NCBI GenBank assembly: GCA_019239425.1
Contig: JAFAZX010000045.1
Location: 434,001-498,000, forward strand
Direction: 5' to 3'
DNA: 64,000 bases
Source of the DNA: Acidobacteriota bacterium
GTDB taxonomy: Bacteria; Acidobacteriota; Blastocatellia; Pyrinomonadales; Pyrinomonadaceae
Numbering within the stretch: position 1 is the stretch's first letter; each line of letters begins with the position of its first letter. The notes under the pieces are model-generated. The model searched no databases. It was given only the letters and a program-made list of their open reading frames with translations, and was not told the origin of the DNA. This document shows positions 27,257-35,493 of this stretch, piece by piece. Made by a program: the position numbers and the translations under genes.

Positions 27257-27625
27257 TCAGACCGCGGCGGCGAGCGCGCGTTCGACTTCGCGCGGGAGGG
27301 CGTCGAGGCCGGGCTTGAGGACGAAGCCCTGTGCGTCGCAGTCGAGCACCTTCTTCAGGCGCGAGGGGTGGTCGCCGGAGTAGAAGACGATGGGGGTCGT
27401 CTTGTCGAACTCGCGGATGCCCTCGCACAGCTCGGCGCCCGAGCCGTCGGCGAAGCGGCTGTCGAGCAGGTACAGGTCGAAGCCGCCGCCGCGCGCCAGC
27501 TGAAGCCCTTCCTCCACAGTCTCCGCCGCCTCCACCTCGTAGCCCTGCGCGCCGAGCAGGTGCGTGATGAGATAGCGCGTGTCCTCGTGGTCGTCTACGA
27601 AAAGGATGCGGGGCGCTTCGCTCAA
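27257..27625 (-). CDS. Stand-alone response-regulator receiver domain
   Basis: A 122-aa CheY-like protein with no output domain. The acidic pair is VDDHED, the phospho-acceptor Asp lies in YLLDSRFADG (about residue 54), the conserved Ser is in IVFYSGD, and Lys is in FVLKPG. Such proteins act as phosphate shuttles or bind motor or kinase partners. No cognate kinase is adjacent, so the partner is unknown. The ATG at 27625 lies in a 218-bp spacer that separates it from the rightward ankyrin gene. Confidence 0.85.
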   Translation of the reverse strand: MSEAPRILFVDDHEDTRYLITHLLGAQGYEVEAAETVEEGLQLARGGGFDLYLLDSRFADGSGAELCEGIREFDKTTPIVFYSGDHPSRLKKVLDCDAQGFVLKPGLDALPREVERALAAAV

Positions 27626-27843
27626 GGGGCTTAACTCCTCTGAACCGTAATCCTCTGCGTTCTGCGCCGGGGGCGGGGAGACGAACCCGACGTTCCGTTT
27701 CGAGAAAAATTAGCAAAACTTTTGTGAAAGTTCAACCTGCTTGAGGACACTTTCGCCAGAGTGTTCAACCGCGCTCAAGGATTTCTCAAGTCCGCTCCCG
27801 TAGCCTGTTTCCGTAGACACCGGGAGGGGGGGTTAAAGCGAGA

Positions 27844-28182
27844 ATGCGAGACGAGGCGAACGAAAGCGTGGAGGGCAGGACGCCGCTGATGCTGGCGGCC
27901 TTCAGGGGCGAGACGGTGGCCGTCATCAACCTTTTGGAGGGCGGCGCGGACGTGAACGCGCGTGACCGGGACGGCGACACGGCGCTCATGTTCGCGGCGC
28001 ACGGGGGGCACGGGGTCATCGTCGCGCTGCTGCTGCAGTACGGCGCCAACGTTTACGCCCGCGCGCGCAACGGCTGGACGGCGAAGAAGGCCGCGCAGTC
28101 CGGCCTCCACGAACACATCGCTGACATGCTTCAACGCGCCGAGACGGAGGGCGCCCCGAACATCTTATCTCTCGTCAACTGA
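27844..28182 (+). CDS. Ankyrin-repeat protein
   Basis: A 112-aa protein made of about three ankyrin repeats: GRTPLMLAAFRGETVAVINLLEGGADVNA, then DGDTALMFAAHGGHGVIVALLLQYGANVYA, then a partial NGWTAKKAAQSGLHEHIADML (positions about 12-100). There is no signal peptide or membrane segment, so it is probably a cytoplasmic protein-binding module. The start is ATG 27844 with GGGAGGGGGG upstream. It converges with the RNB ribonuclease gene, whose stop lies 2 bp away. Confidence 0.8.
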   Translation: MRDEANESVEGRTPLMLAAFRGETVAVINLLEGGADVNARDRDGDTALMFAAHGGHGVIVALLLQYGANVYARARNGWTAKKAAQSGLHEHIADMLQRAETEGAPNILSLVN

Positions 28183-28183
28183 C

Positions 28184-29644
28184 TCAGACGCGGGCGAAGT
28201 CTATGAAGCCTCGGTCGGGGTCGGTGGAGAGGAGGCGGACGCGGACGCGGTCGCCCACGTCGAGGCCGCGGCCGCCTTTGACGACCATGCCGTCGGCGGG
28301 CGGGTGCAGGAGGCGCGCGAAGGTGCCCACGGGCTTGACGCCGGTGACGACGGCGTCGAACGTCTCGCCGATGTGCGCCGAGAGCATCGCGGCGGCCGCC
28401 GCCTTGCGCATCCGCCGCTCGACCTTGCGCGCGGCGGACTCCATCAGGTTGCAGCGCTCGGCGATCTTTTCCAGCTCCTCGCGCGTGTAGGGCGCAGGCG
28501 CGCCGTCGGCGGCAGACTTCAGGCAGCGCTGCGTAACGAGGTCTGGGTAGCGGCGGTTCGGCGCGGTCGAGTGCGTGTAGTCGTGGACGGCCAGGCCGAA
28601 GTGCCCCTCCTGTTCGAGCCCCGGCGCCTCGACCATGTAGTCGCCCGGCCCCATCATCTTCAAAACTGAGAGAGAGAGTTCGGCGTACCCGCCGGGGTCT
28701 GCCTCGCGGCGCTTCGACATGAAGTCGGAGAGGGCGCGCGGGTCGGGGTCGGGCGGCAGGTGTTCGCCCAGGGACTCGGCCAGCTCGACGATGCGCGGCC
28801 AGCGCTCGGGCGCGCGCACGACGCGCCGGAGCGAGGGCACGCCCTTCGCTTCGAGCAGCTCGGCCATCGAGGTGTTGGCGGCGATCATCAGGCTCTCGAT
28901 GATCGTCTGCGCGCGGTTGTTGCGCCGCTCTTCGAGGCGCACGACCTGCCCCTTGTCGTCCAAGACCGGCACAAGCTCCTGCCGCTCAAGCTCCAGCGCG
29001 CCGTTCTTCCGGCGCAGTTCGTGGAGCGAGGAAGCCACCTCGTCCTGAAGCTTGAGCTGCGCTTCGAGTCCTTCAAGCTTCTTCACCTGCGCGGGCGCAG
29101 GCCCACGCCCTTCGAGCCACGCGCCCGCCGTCTCGTAGTCCATCTGCGCGCGGTTGCGCACGAGCGCGCGGTAGACCTGCTCGCAGCGCACCTCGCCGCC
29201 CGCGGACACGCAGAGTTCCATGACGACGGCGAGGCGGTCTTTCTCTTCGAGGAGCGAGGTCAGATCGGTCGAGAGCCGCGGCGGGAGCATGGGGAAGATT
29301 TCCGCGGGCGTGTAGACCGAGACGGTGTTGAGGGCGGCGTGTCGGTCGACGGCCGACCCGAGGGGGACGTAGGCGTCCACGTCCGCGATGCCGACGAGCA
29401 CGCGGAAGTCGCCGCCCGCGCCGCGCTCGACGTACTCGATCTGGTCGAGGTCGCGCGACTCCTTGTTGTCGATGGAAGACCAGAGCACGTCGCGCATGTC
29501 GCGCACGCCCGCGCCGGCCTGCGCCTCCCGCAAGCCCTCAAGCTCGCGCGCGATGTCGGCGGGGAAGTCGGGCTCGAAGCCGGCCGCGCGGACGGCCTCG
29601 CGCGCGATGCGGTGCAGGTCTGGCGTGTGCTGTCGCTTGCCCAT
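28184..29644 (-). CDS. RNB-domain ribonuclease (RNase II/R family)
   Basis: A 486-aa 3'-5' exoribonuclease-like protein, shorter than RNase R because N-terminal cold-shock domains are lacking. The RNB core starts at about residue 50 with SRDLDQIEYVE. It has VLVGIADVDAYVPLGSAVDRHA, where Asp residues bind Mg, then PMLPPRLSTDLTSLLEEKDRLA and HFGLAVHDYTHSTAPNRRYPDL, the family RNB signature near the C-terminus. An S1-like OB region (GETFDAVVTGVKPVGTFARLL) follows. The start is ATG 29644 (MGKRQHT). The frame remains open far upstream through a family C repeat but is not coding there. The Xaa-Pro-type peptidase gene lies upstream on the same strand. Confidence 0.88.
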   Translation of the reverse strand: MGKRQHTPDLHRIAREAVRAAGFEPDFPADIARELEGLREAQAGAGVRDMRDVLWSSIDNKESRDLDQIEYVERGAGGDFRVLVGIADVDAYVPLGSAVDRHAALNTVSVYTPAEIFPMLPPRLSTDLTSLLEEKDRLAVVMELCVSAGGEVRCEQVYRALVRNRAQMDYETAGAWLEGRGPAPAQVKKLEGLEAQLKLQDEVASSLHELRRKNGALELERQELVPVLDDKGQVVRLEERRNNRAQTIIESLMIAANTSMAELLEAKGVPSLRRVVRAPERWPRIVELAESLGEHLPPDPDPRALSDFMSKRREADPGGYAELSLSVLKMMGPGDYMVEAPGLEQEGHFGLAVHDYTHSTAPNRRYPDLVTQRCLKSAADGAPAPYTREELEKIAERCNLMESAARKVERRMRKAAAAAMLSAHIGETFDAVVTGVKPVGTFARLLHPPADGMVVKGGRGLDVGDRVRVRLLSTDPDRGFIDFARV

Positions 29645-29656
29645 ATCGGTTGAAGA

Positions 29657-29730
29657 GGGGTGTTGGGTGCTGGGTGCTGGGTGCCGGGTTAAGGCCTGTT
29701 CTTCCCCAGCACCCGGCACCCAGCACCCTT
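29657..29730. repeat. Family C palindrome (C3)
   Basis: Between the RNB ribonuclease gene start and the M24 peptidase gene end. Confidence 0.85.
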
Positions 29731-29733
29731 CGC

Positions 29734-30972
29734 CTAGTCCTTCAGGATGCGGACGAGTTCGGTCTGGATGGGTTGGCCGGTGACTTCGATCTGGCCGCCG
29801 TCGCCGACGTAGAGGTCGATCTCGGAGCGGACGCCGAAGTTGCCGGGCAGGTAGATGCCGGGCTCGATGGAGAAGCAGGTGCGCGGGATGATCTTGCGCG
29901 AGTCCTTCGTCTCGAGGTTGTCGATGTGCGCGCCGTTGCCGTGGACTTCTTCGCCGATGGAGTGCCCCGTCCGGTGCGTGAAGTATTCGCCGTAGCCCGC
30001 GCGCTCGATGACGCCGCGCGACACGTCGTCCACCTCCGCGCCCTTTATCTCGCGCCCCTCGCGGACGGCCTCGCGGACGAACTCGATGGCGGCGTCGCGC
30101 GCGTCGCGGACGATGGTGAAGACTTTCAGATGTTCTTCGGAAGGTTCGCTGCCGACGAAGCCTGTCCACGTCTGGTCGGCGTAGACGGCGCCGGGGGCCT
30201 TCAGCTTCGCCCACACGTCGAGGAGCAGGAAGTCGCCGCGCTTGATGGGCGAGAACTTCGACGCTGACGGCTGGTAGTGCGGGCTGGCGGCGTTGGCGTT
30301 GACCGAGACGATGGGGTGGTCGTCGTTGCAGGTCATGTCCAGCTCCTCGAAGCGGCGCACCATGAACTGCTGTATCTCGTACTCGGTGACGGGCTCGCCG
30401 GCCCCGAGCTTACGCCCCACCTCGGCGAAAGCCTCCTGGATGATGTTGTGGATGTTGTCGGCGGCCGTGACGTGCGAGCGGTACTGCTCCTCCGTCCAGA
30501 CGGCCTCGAAGAGCTGGACGAGGTCGGCGCTCGACACCGGCTCGGCGCCGAGCGAGCGCACCAGCTCGATTGTGCCCGCGTCCACGCGCGAGATGTAGGG
30601 GATGGAGTTCTCGGGCGAGTACTGCATGGCGATCTTCGCGGAGCCGCCGTTCGACTTGGCCGACGAGAGCACGTCGCGCAGGTGATCGTGGAGCACAGTC
30701 CAGCCGCTGTAGATGAGCTTGCGGCCGGGCAGGCGGTCGAGCTTGCCCTGTTCGATGGCGTGGTTGATGCGCGTGGGCTCGCCCTCGGCGGGGACGAAGT
30801 AGAACCAGCGGCGGGTGGAGAACTGGTTCGGGTCGAGCTTCAGGATGCGGTAGGCGAGCGGGTCGCTCTGCCGGAAGTCGTAGAAGAGCCAGCCGTCGAG
30901 CCCCGCCTCGCGGAGCGCCGCCTGAATCTCGGCCACGCGCGCGGCGTTCGCGCCGCCTTCGGTCGTCGTCAT
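29734..30972 (-). CDS. M24 family metallopeptidase (Xaa-Pro aminopeptidase-like)
   Basis: A 412-aa pita-bread metallopeptidase. An N-terminal creatinase-like domain (about 1-165) is followed by the M24 domain with the five metal ligands in order: Asp in LLLDVWAKL, Asp in VYADQTWTGF, His in THRTGHSIGEEVHG, Glu in CFSIEPGIYL, and Glu in VRSEIDLYV. It is predicted to remove N-terminal residues ahead of proline. The start is ATG 30972 with AAAGGGAAG upstream; the frame continues through B and C repeats to 31116 and would give a repeat-coded false N-terminus. Confidence 0.88.
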   Translation of the reverse strand: MTTTEGGANAARVAEIQAALREAGLDGWLFYDFRQSDPLAYRILKLDPNQFSTRRWFYFVPAEGEPTRINHAIEQGKLDRLPGRKLIYSGWTVLHDHLRDVLSSAKSNGGSAKIAMQYSPENSIPYISRVDAGTIELVRSLGAEPVSSADLVQLFEAVWTEEQYRSHVTAADNIHNIIQEAFAEVGRKLGAGEPVTEYEIQQFMVRRFEELDMTCNDDHPIVSVNANAASPHYQPSASKFSPIKRGDFLLLDVWAKLKAPGAVYADQTWTGFVGSEPSEEHLKVFTIVRDARDAAIEFVREAVREGREIKGAEVDDVSRGVIERAGYGEYFTHRTGHSIGEEVHGNGAHIDNLETKDSRKIIPRTCFSIEPGIYLPGNFGVRSEIDLYVGDGGQIEVTGQPIQTELVRILKD

Positions 30973-31017
30973 GTCGTTCTGCTTCCCTTTCGGAGTTTGT
31001 TGGGCGGGGGGATTATA

Positions 31018-31043
31018 CAGTAGGCAGTAGGCAGATGGCAGTA
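31018..31043. repeat. Family B half-site (B3)
   Basis: Left-type arm only (ACAGTAGGCAGTAGGCAGAT), joined directly to family C palindrome C4. Confidence 0.75.
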
Positions 31044-31048
31044 AGAAG

Positions 31049-31124
31049 GTGTTGGGTGTTTGGTGTTGGGTGCTGGGGAAGAACCGGTATTTAACCCAGC
31101 ACCTAACACCTAACACCTAACACC
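31049..31124. repeat. Family C palindrome (C4)
   Basis: Degenerate heptamers (GTGTTGG, GTGTTTG) joined to half-site B3, between divergent M24 and POT genes. Confidence 0.8.
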
Positions 31125-31147
31125 CTCTTTTTAAACCGGCAACTCGC

Positions 31148-31175
31148 TTGCCTTCGCACCTCATCCATGTATCAT
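31148..31175 (+). promoter_or_regulatory. Candidate promoter of the POT transporter gene
   Basis: TTGCCT (31148-31153), a 16-nt spacer and TATCAT (31170-31175) lie 60 bp upstream of the transporter start in an AT-richer patch just beyond the composite B/C repeat. Confidence 0.4.
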
Positions 31176-31234
31176 AGCTGGGCACAGCCTGACACACCCC
31201 CTGAAAGTTACGCCAGACGAAGGAGTTTCTAAAG

Positions 31235-32839
31235 ATGAGCGCACCCATCGACCACACAGGCGTCAGCCGCACCGAGGTCTCGGACACCTCGGGCTTCGGG
31301 GGGCACCCGCGCGGGCTCCCGACCCTCTTCTTCACGGAGATGTGGGAGCGTTTCTCCTACTACGGGCTGCGCCCGCTCCTCGTCCTCTTCATGTCGGCGG
31401 CGCTGGCGCAGGGCGGGTTCGGCTTCGAGCGCGGCGAGGCCTCGGCCATCGTCGGCATCTACGGCGCGAGCGTCTACCTCGCTTCGCTGCCGGGCGGCTG
31501 GATCGCCGACCGCCTGCTGGGCCTGCGGCGCGCGATTCTCTACGGCGCCGTCTGCATCTCGCTCGGCCACATCTCCATCGGGGTCTCGTCCTTCGCGAAC
31601 AGCAAGCTCCCGTTCTTCCTCGGGCTGATTCTCATCGTCTGCGGCACGGGGCTGCTCAAGCCGAACATCTCGGCCATCGTCGGCGACCTCTACCCTGAGG
31701 GCGGGGCGCGGCGCGACGCGGGCTTCTCCATCTTCTACATGGGCATCAACGTGGGCGCCTTCGCCGGGCAGCTGGTGACGGGCTTCCTCGGCGAGACCAT
31801 CGGCTGGCACTGGGGCTTCGGCGCGGCCGGCGTCGGCATGCTCATCGGCTGCGTGGTCTTCGCCACGCGCGCGGGCAAGACGCTCGGCGACATCGGCCTC
31901 CACCCCACGCGCGACCCCGACCCCGTGGTGCAGGCGCGCAAGGAGAAGCAGGTCAAGCTCATCCTCGGCGCCGGCGTCGGGCTGCTGGCGCTGGTCATCG
32001 TGCTCGCGGCGCTCGGCATCATCCCCATCGACGCGCAGGTCATCGGGCAGTACATGACCTTCGTGCTGGTCGGGCTGGCCGTCCTCTTCTTCGGCTACGT
32101 CTTCGCGGCGGGCGGCCTCGACGCGGACGAGAAGAAGCGCGTGCTCGTCATCTTCGTGCTCTTCGTCTTCGCCGCCATCTTCTGGTCGGCCTTCGAGCAG
32201 GCGCCGACCTCGCTCAACCTCTTCGCCAAGGACTTCACCGAGCGCCGCCTCGGCAGCTTCGAGGTGCCGGCGACGTGGTTCCAGTCGATCAACTCGCTCT
32301 TCATCATCCTGCTCGCGCCGGTCTTCGCCGCGCTCTGGACGAAACTCGGCTCGCGCGGCAAGGACATTTCGAGTCCGGCGAAGTTCGCGATGGGGCTCGC
32401 GTTCGCGGGCGTCGGGTTCCTGCTGATGATCCCGGCGGCGAACCTCGTCGTGGACAGCAACGGGGCGGTGAAGGTGGCGGCGTGGTGGCTGGTCGGCAGC
32501 TACTTCTTCCAGACCATCGGCGAGCTGTGCCTGAGTCCCGTCGGGCTCTCCTCGATGACGAAGCTGAGCCCGCGCCGCTACGTCGGGCAGATGATGGGCA
32601 TCTGGTTCCTGGCCTCGGCGGTCGGCAACCTGATCGGCGGCCTCGTCGGCGGCCACGTCGACCCGAAGAAGCTCGAACAGATGCCCTGGCTCTTCACGGT
32701 GACGACCGCCTCGCTCTTCGGCGCGGCGGTCGTCCTCGGCCTGCTCTCGATCCCCATCCGCAACATGCTCAAGCGGGTCGACCAACACCCCGCCCGCACC
32801 AAGGAAGTTGACCCGGACTTGAGCCAGGCACGGGCGTAA
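31235..32839 (+). CDS. POT/PTR2-family proton-coupled oligopeptide transporter
   Basis: A 534-aa major-facilitator protein with about 14 hydrophobic helices. The POT hallmarks are present: TLFFTEMWERFSYYGLRPLL near residue 30 (the ExxERFxYY motif), an ADRLLGLRRAILYG loop, and the FYMGINVGAFAGQLV helix near residue 165. These transporters import di- and tripeptides with protons, which fits the many secreted peptidases in the window. The ATG at 31235 follows a weak GGAG. A perfect 20-bp hairpin terminator lies 43 bp after the stop. Confidence 0.9.
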   Translation: MSAPIDHTGVSRTEVSDTSGFGGHPRGLPTLFFTEMWERFSYYGLRPLLVLFMSAALAQGGFGFERGEASAIVGIYGASVYLASLPGGWIADRLLGLRRAILYGAVCISLGHISIGVSSFANSKLPFFLGLILIVCGTGLLKPNISAIVGDLYPEGGARRDAGFSIFYMGINVGAFAGQLVTGFLGETIGWHWGFGAAGVGMLIGCVVFATRAGKTLGDIGLHPTRDPDPVVQARKEKQVKLILGAGVGLLALVIVLAALGIIPIDAQVIGQYMTFVLVGLAVLFFGYVFAAGGLDADEKKRVLVIFVLFVFAAIFWSAFEQAPTSLNLFAKDFTERRLGSFEVPATWFQSINSLFIILLAPVFAALWTKLGSRGKDISSPAKFAMGLAFAGVGFLLMIPAANLVVDSNGAVKVAAWWLVGSYFFQTIGELCLSPVGLSSMTKLSPRRYVGQMMGIWFLASAVGNLIGGLVGGHVDPKKLEQMPWLFTVTTASLFGAAVVLGLLSIPIRNMLKRVDQHPARTKEVDPDLSQARA

Positions 32840-32881
32840 GAAAGTAGGCAGTAGGCAGTTAGTTGAAAGAAAAGGCAGTCA

Positions 32882-32929
32882 AAAGAATCGGAGGCGGCGA
32901 GCTTCTCAACTCGCCGCCTCCGATTCTTT
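32882..32929 (+). terminator. Rho-independent terminator after the POT transporter
   Basis: AAAGAATCGGAGGCGGCGAG (32882-32901) and its exact complement at 32910-32929 form a 20-bp stem with an 8-nt loop, followed by a T-rich run (CTCTTTTTATTCTT at 32936-32949). It also lies between the two arms of a family B repeat. Confidence 0.75.
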
Positions 32930-32949
32930 CAGCCCCTCTTTTTATTCTT

Positions 32950-33160
32950 ATACCGACTTGCGAATTGAGATAAGGCCCCTTCTCGCCGGGAGCGCGGGCA
33001 TCCCTGCCCGCTAGCGCGCTTCAGCGCGCTGACCGTCTTACTCTTTACCTCGACGTTGAGGTGTAAAGTCTCACGGCTTTCGCGCTCTCGCGCTCAGGCG
33101 GGCAGGGATGCCCGCGCTCCCAGCGGAGAGCCGGCCTTATTTCTATTTGCAAGTCGGTAT
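32950..33160. mobile_element. MITE-like inverted-repeat element (family E)
   Basis: A 211-bp nested palindrome. Outer arms TACCGACTTGC (from 32951) and GCAAGTCGGTA (to 33159) extend imperfectly inward through TAAGGCC/GGCCTTA. A strong inner pair GGGAGCGCGGGCATCCCTGC (from 32988) matches GCAGGGATGCCCGCGCTCCC (to 33121). A small hairpin AGCGCGCTTCAGCGCGCT lies inside. It is flanked by TTA on each side, a possible 3-bp target duplication. There is no transposase frame. Confidence 0.55.
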
Positions 33161-33200
33161 TAACTGCTTACTGCCATCTGCCTACTGCCTACTTCCCCCC

Positions 33201-35408
33201 TCACAGATTCGCCAGGATGAAGTCGGTCATCTTCTGGCGCATGTGTTTGACGAGCAGCGGGTCTGTGACGCCGTGGCGCGACTTGGGGTAGATCATGAGG
33301 TCGAACTGGTGGCCCGCCTTCTGGAACTCGTAGGCGAGCTGGATGGTGTTCGCCATGTGCACGTTGTTGTCGATCCCCCCGTGCAGCAGCAGCAGCTTCC
33401 CCGAGAGGTTCGCCGCCCCCGCCAGCGGCGAGCCGGCCCGGTAGCCTTCGGGGTTGTGCTGCGGCGTCAGCATGTAGCGCTCCGTGTAGACCGAGTCGTA
33501 GTTGGCCCAGTCGGCGACCGTCCCGCCCGCGATGCCCATCTTCCACTGCTGGCTGTGCGTCAGCGCGTACGTCGTCATGTAGCCGCCGAAGCTCCAGCCC
33601 CAGATGCCGATGCGCGAGCCGTCCACGTACGGCAGAGACTTCAGGTAAGCAAGCCCGTCCTCCAAATCCCTCAGCTCGAGCGGCCCGAAGTTCTTGTAGG
33701 AGCCCCAGACCGACTCCGCCCCCTTGCCGCTCGCCGCGCGGTTGTCGCAGACCCAGACGATGTAGCCCTTCTGCGCGAGCAGCTGGTGCCACATGTAGGT
33801 CGCGCCGCCCCACGAGTTCTTCACCTGCGGCGCGTGCGGCCCCGAGTAGGTGTACTCAAGCACCGGGTACTTCTTCGAAGGGTCGAAGTCCGGAGGCTTA
33901 ATCATCATCGCCTCCATCTCGAACCCGTCGCGCGTCTTCACGCGCATCAGCTCGGCCTTGCCCAGCTTGTACTCCGAGAGCACCGGCACCCTGTTCTCGT
34001 CGAGCACGCGCACCTGCGCGCCGTCGCCGGAGTGCAGGCGCACCTGCGTCGGCGTGTTGACGTCGCTCCACCTGTCTACGTAGAGCGTGGCCGTCGGGTT
34101 GAAGGAGGCGCTGTGGTTCCCCTCCGCCTCCGACAGACGCTTCAGGCCCGCGCCGTCCAACCTCACGCGGTAGAGGTGCTCGGCCGTGTGGCTGTGCTCG
34201 GTGCCGTGGAAGTAGAGCCAGCCGCCGGCCTCGTCCACGGCGTCGATGCCGCGCACCTCCCACGGGCCGCTCGTAACCTGTTTGACCAGCTTGCCGTCGG
34301 CCGTGTAGCGGTAGAGGTGCGACCAGCCCGTCTTCTCGCTGCGCCAGATGAACGAGCCGTCCCTGAGGAAGCGCGGGTTGTCGTCGAACGCCTCGACCCA
34401 GGCCCTCGTCGTCTCACGGAAGAGGCGCGTCGTCTTCCCCGTCGAAGGGTCGGCCGCGTTCAAATCCAGGTACGTCTGCTCGCGGTTCTGCCCCTGCCAC
34501 ACGACGCGCTTTGAGTCGGGCGACCACGCGACGCGCACGACGAGAAAGTCCGCCGGCTCGTACCCCGAGACGTCGACCCAGCGCGGCCCGCCCGCCGACG
34601 CGTCCACGACGCCGAGACGCACCACGGGGTTCGGGTCGCCCGCGAGCGGGTAGGGCGTGTCCTCCAAGACCTGCCGGCGCGGGATGTGGTCGACGACGGG
34701 GAAGTCGTTGACGGGGCGCTCGTCCGTGTTGAGGAAGGCGATGCGCGCCGAGTCGGGACTCCACCAGTAGCCGCGCTTGTTCCCGCGCCCGTAGAGCTCC
34801 TCCTCGTAGACCCAGTCGAGCACGCCGTTCAAGGTCTTCTCGTTGCCCGTGTTCGTCAGGCGTCTTTCGGCGCGCGCCTTTATGTCAACGACGTAGAGGT
34901 CGTTCCCGCGCACGAAGCTCACGAAGCGGCCGTCGGGGCTGAAGTCCTCCTCAGACTCCTCGGCGTCGGGCGTCTCGGTCAGGCGCGCGGCCGCCTCCGC
35001 GTTCAGCTCGTAGTAGATGAGGTCGTTCTTGTGGTTGAGCAGGACGGCCGTCTGCGCGGGGTTCAGTTGGTAGGAGGCGCGGTGCGCGAGCCTCTGCGCG
35101 TCCTCGGCCGTCAGTCCCTGGACTTTCGTCAGCGCCGACTCCATCCGCGCGGCGTCGAAGAAGGGCGCGGCCTCGCCCGTCCGCGCGTCGACGCGCATGA
35201 GGACGTTCGTGCCGCCCTCCTTCCGGCTTTGCAGGTAGTGCTCGCCGTCCTTCAGCCATTCGAGGCCCGAGACGGGCGCGCCCGAGAAGTTGACCTTCTT
35301 CACGGGGTCGTAGATGTCTTCGATGGTCAGGAGTTTCTGCTGCGCCCGCGCCGCGGGGCAGACGAGCAGCAGCGCGAACAGGAATAGTCCCAGTTTTGTA
35401 AGTCGCAT
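33201..35408 (-). CDS. S9 family prolyl oligopeptidase (DPP-IV-like), secreted
   Basis: A 735-aa exported serine peptidase. The signal peptide is about 1-22 (ending ARAQ). An N-terminal eight-blade propeller (about 60-480) has DLYVVDIKARAERRLTN and WSPDSARIAFLNTDE. A C-terminal alpha/beta hydrolase has catalytic Ser606 in GWSFGGYMT, Asp680 in HGGIDNNVH and His712 in SRHGVTDP. A Glu pair for N-terminus binding is plausible in DWVYEEELYGRG, the DPP-IV double-Glu motif. It therefore cuts Xaa-Pro dipeptides. The ATG at 35408 was chosen for the signal peptide. Confidence 0.92.
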   Translation of the reverse strand: MRLTKLGLFLFALLLVCPAARAQQKLLTIEDIYDPVKKVNFSGAPVSGLEWLKDGEHYLQSRKEGGTNVLMRVDARTGEAAPFFDAARMESALTKVQGLTAEDAQRLAHRASYQLNPAQTAVLLNHKNDLIYYELNAEAAARLTETPDAEESEEDFSPDGRFVSFVRGNDLYVVDIKARAERRLTNTGNEKTLNGVLDWVYEEELYGRGNKRGYWWSPDSARIAFLNTDERPVNDFPVVDHIPRRQVLEDTPYPLAGDPNPVVRLGVVDASAGGPRWVDVSGYEPADFLVVRVAWSPDSKRVVWQGQNREQTYLDLNAADPSTGKTTRLFRETTRAWVEAFDDNPRFLRDGSFIWRSEKTGWSHLYRYTADGKLVKQVTSGPWEVRGIDAVDEAGGWLYFHGTEHSHTAEHLYRVRLDGAGLKRLSEAEGNHSASFNPTATLYVDRWSDVNTPTQVRLHSGDGAQVRVLDENRVPVLSEYKLGKAELMRVKTRDGFEMEAMMIKPPDFDPSKKYPVLEYTYSGPHAPQVKNSWGGATYMWHQLLAQKGYIVWVCDNRAASGKGAESVWGSYKNFGPLELRDLEDGLAYLKSLPYVDGSRIGIWGWSFGGYMTTYALTHSQQWKMGIAGGTVADWANYDSVYTERYMLTPQHNPEGYRAGSPLAGAANLSGKLLLLHGGIDNNVHMANTIQLAYEFQKAGHQFDLMIYPKSRHGVTDPLLVKHMRQKMTDFILANL

Positions 35409-35493
35409 AATTTCCACTCTGAAGGAAGAATGTCTGAGGCGCGTTGATGATACTCTATCCGCCGCCTTTAAGAAACGCACGGGGAAGGGACAG

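Larger units (their letters stand above)
32843..33193. repeat. Family B palindrome split by inserted element (B4)
   Basis: Left arm at 32843-32866 and right arm at 33162-33193 are separated by a terminator hairpin and the 211-bp family E element, so the repeat was probably interrupted. Confidence 0.7.
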
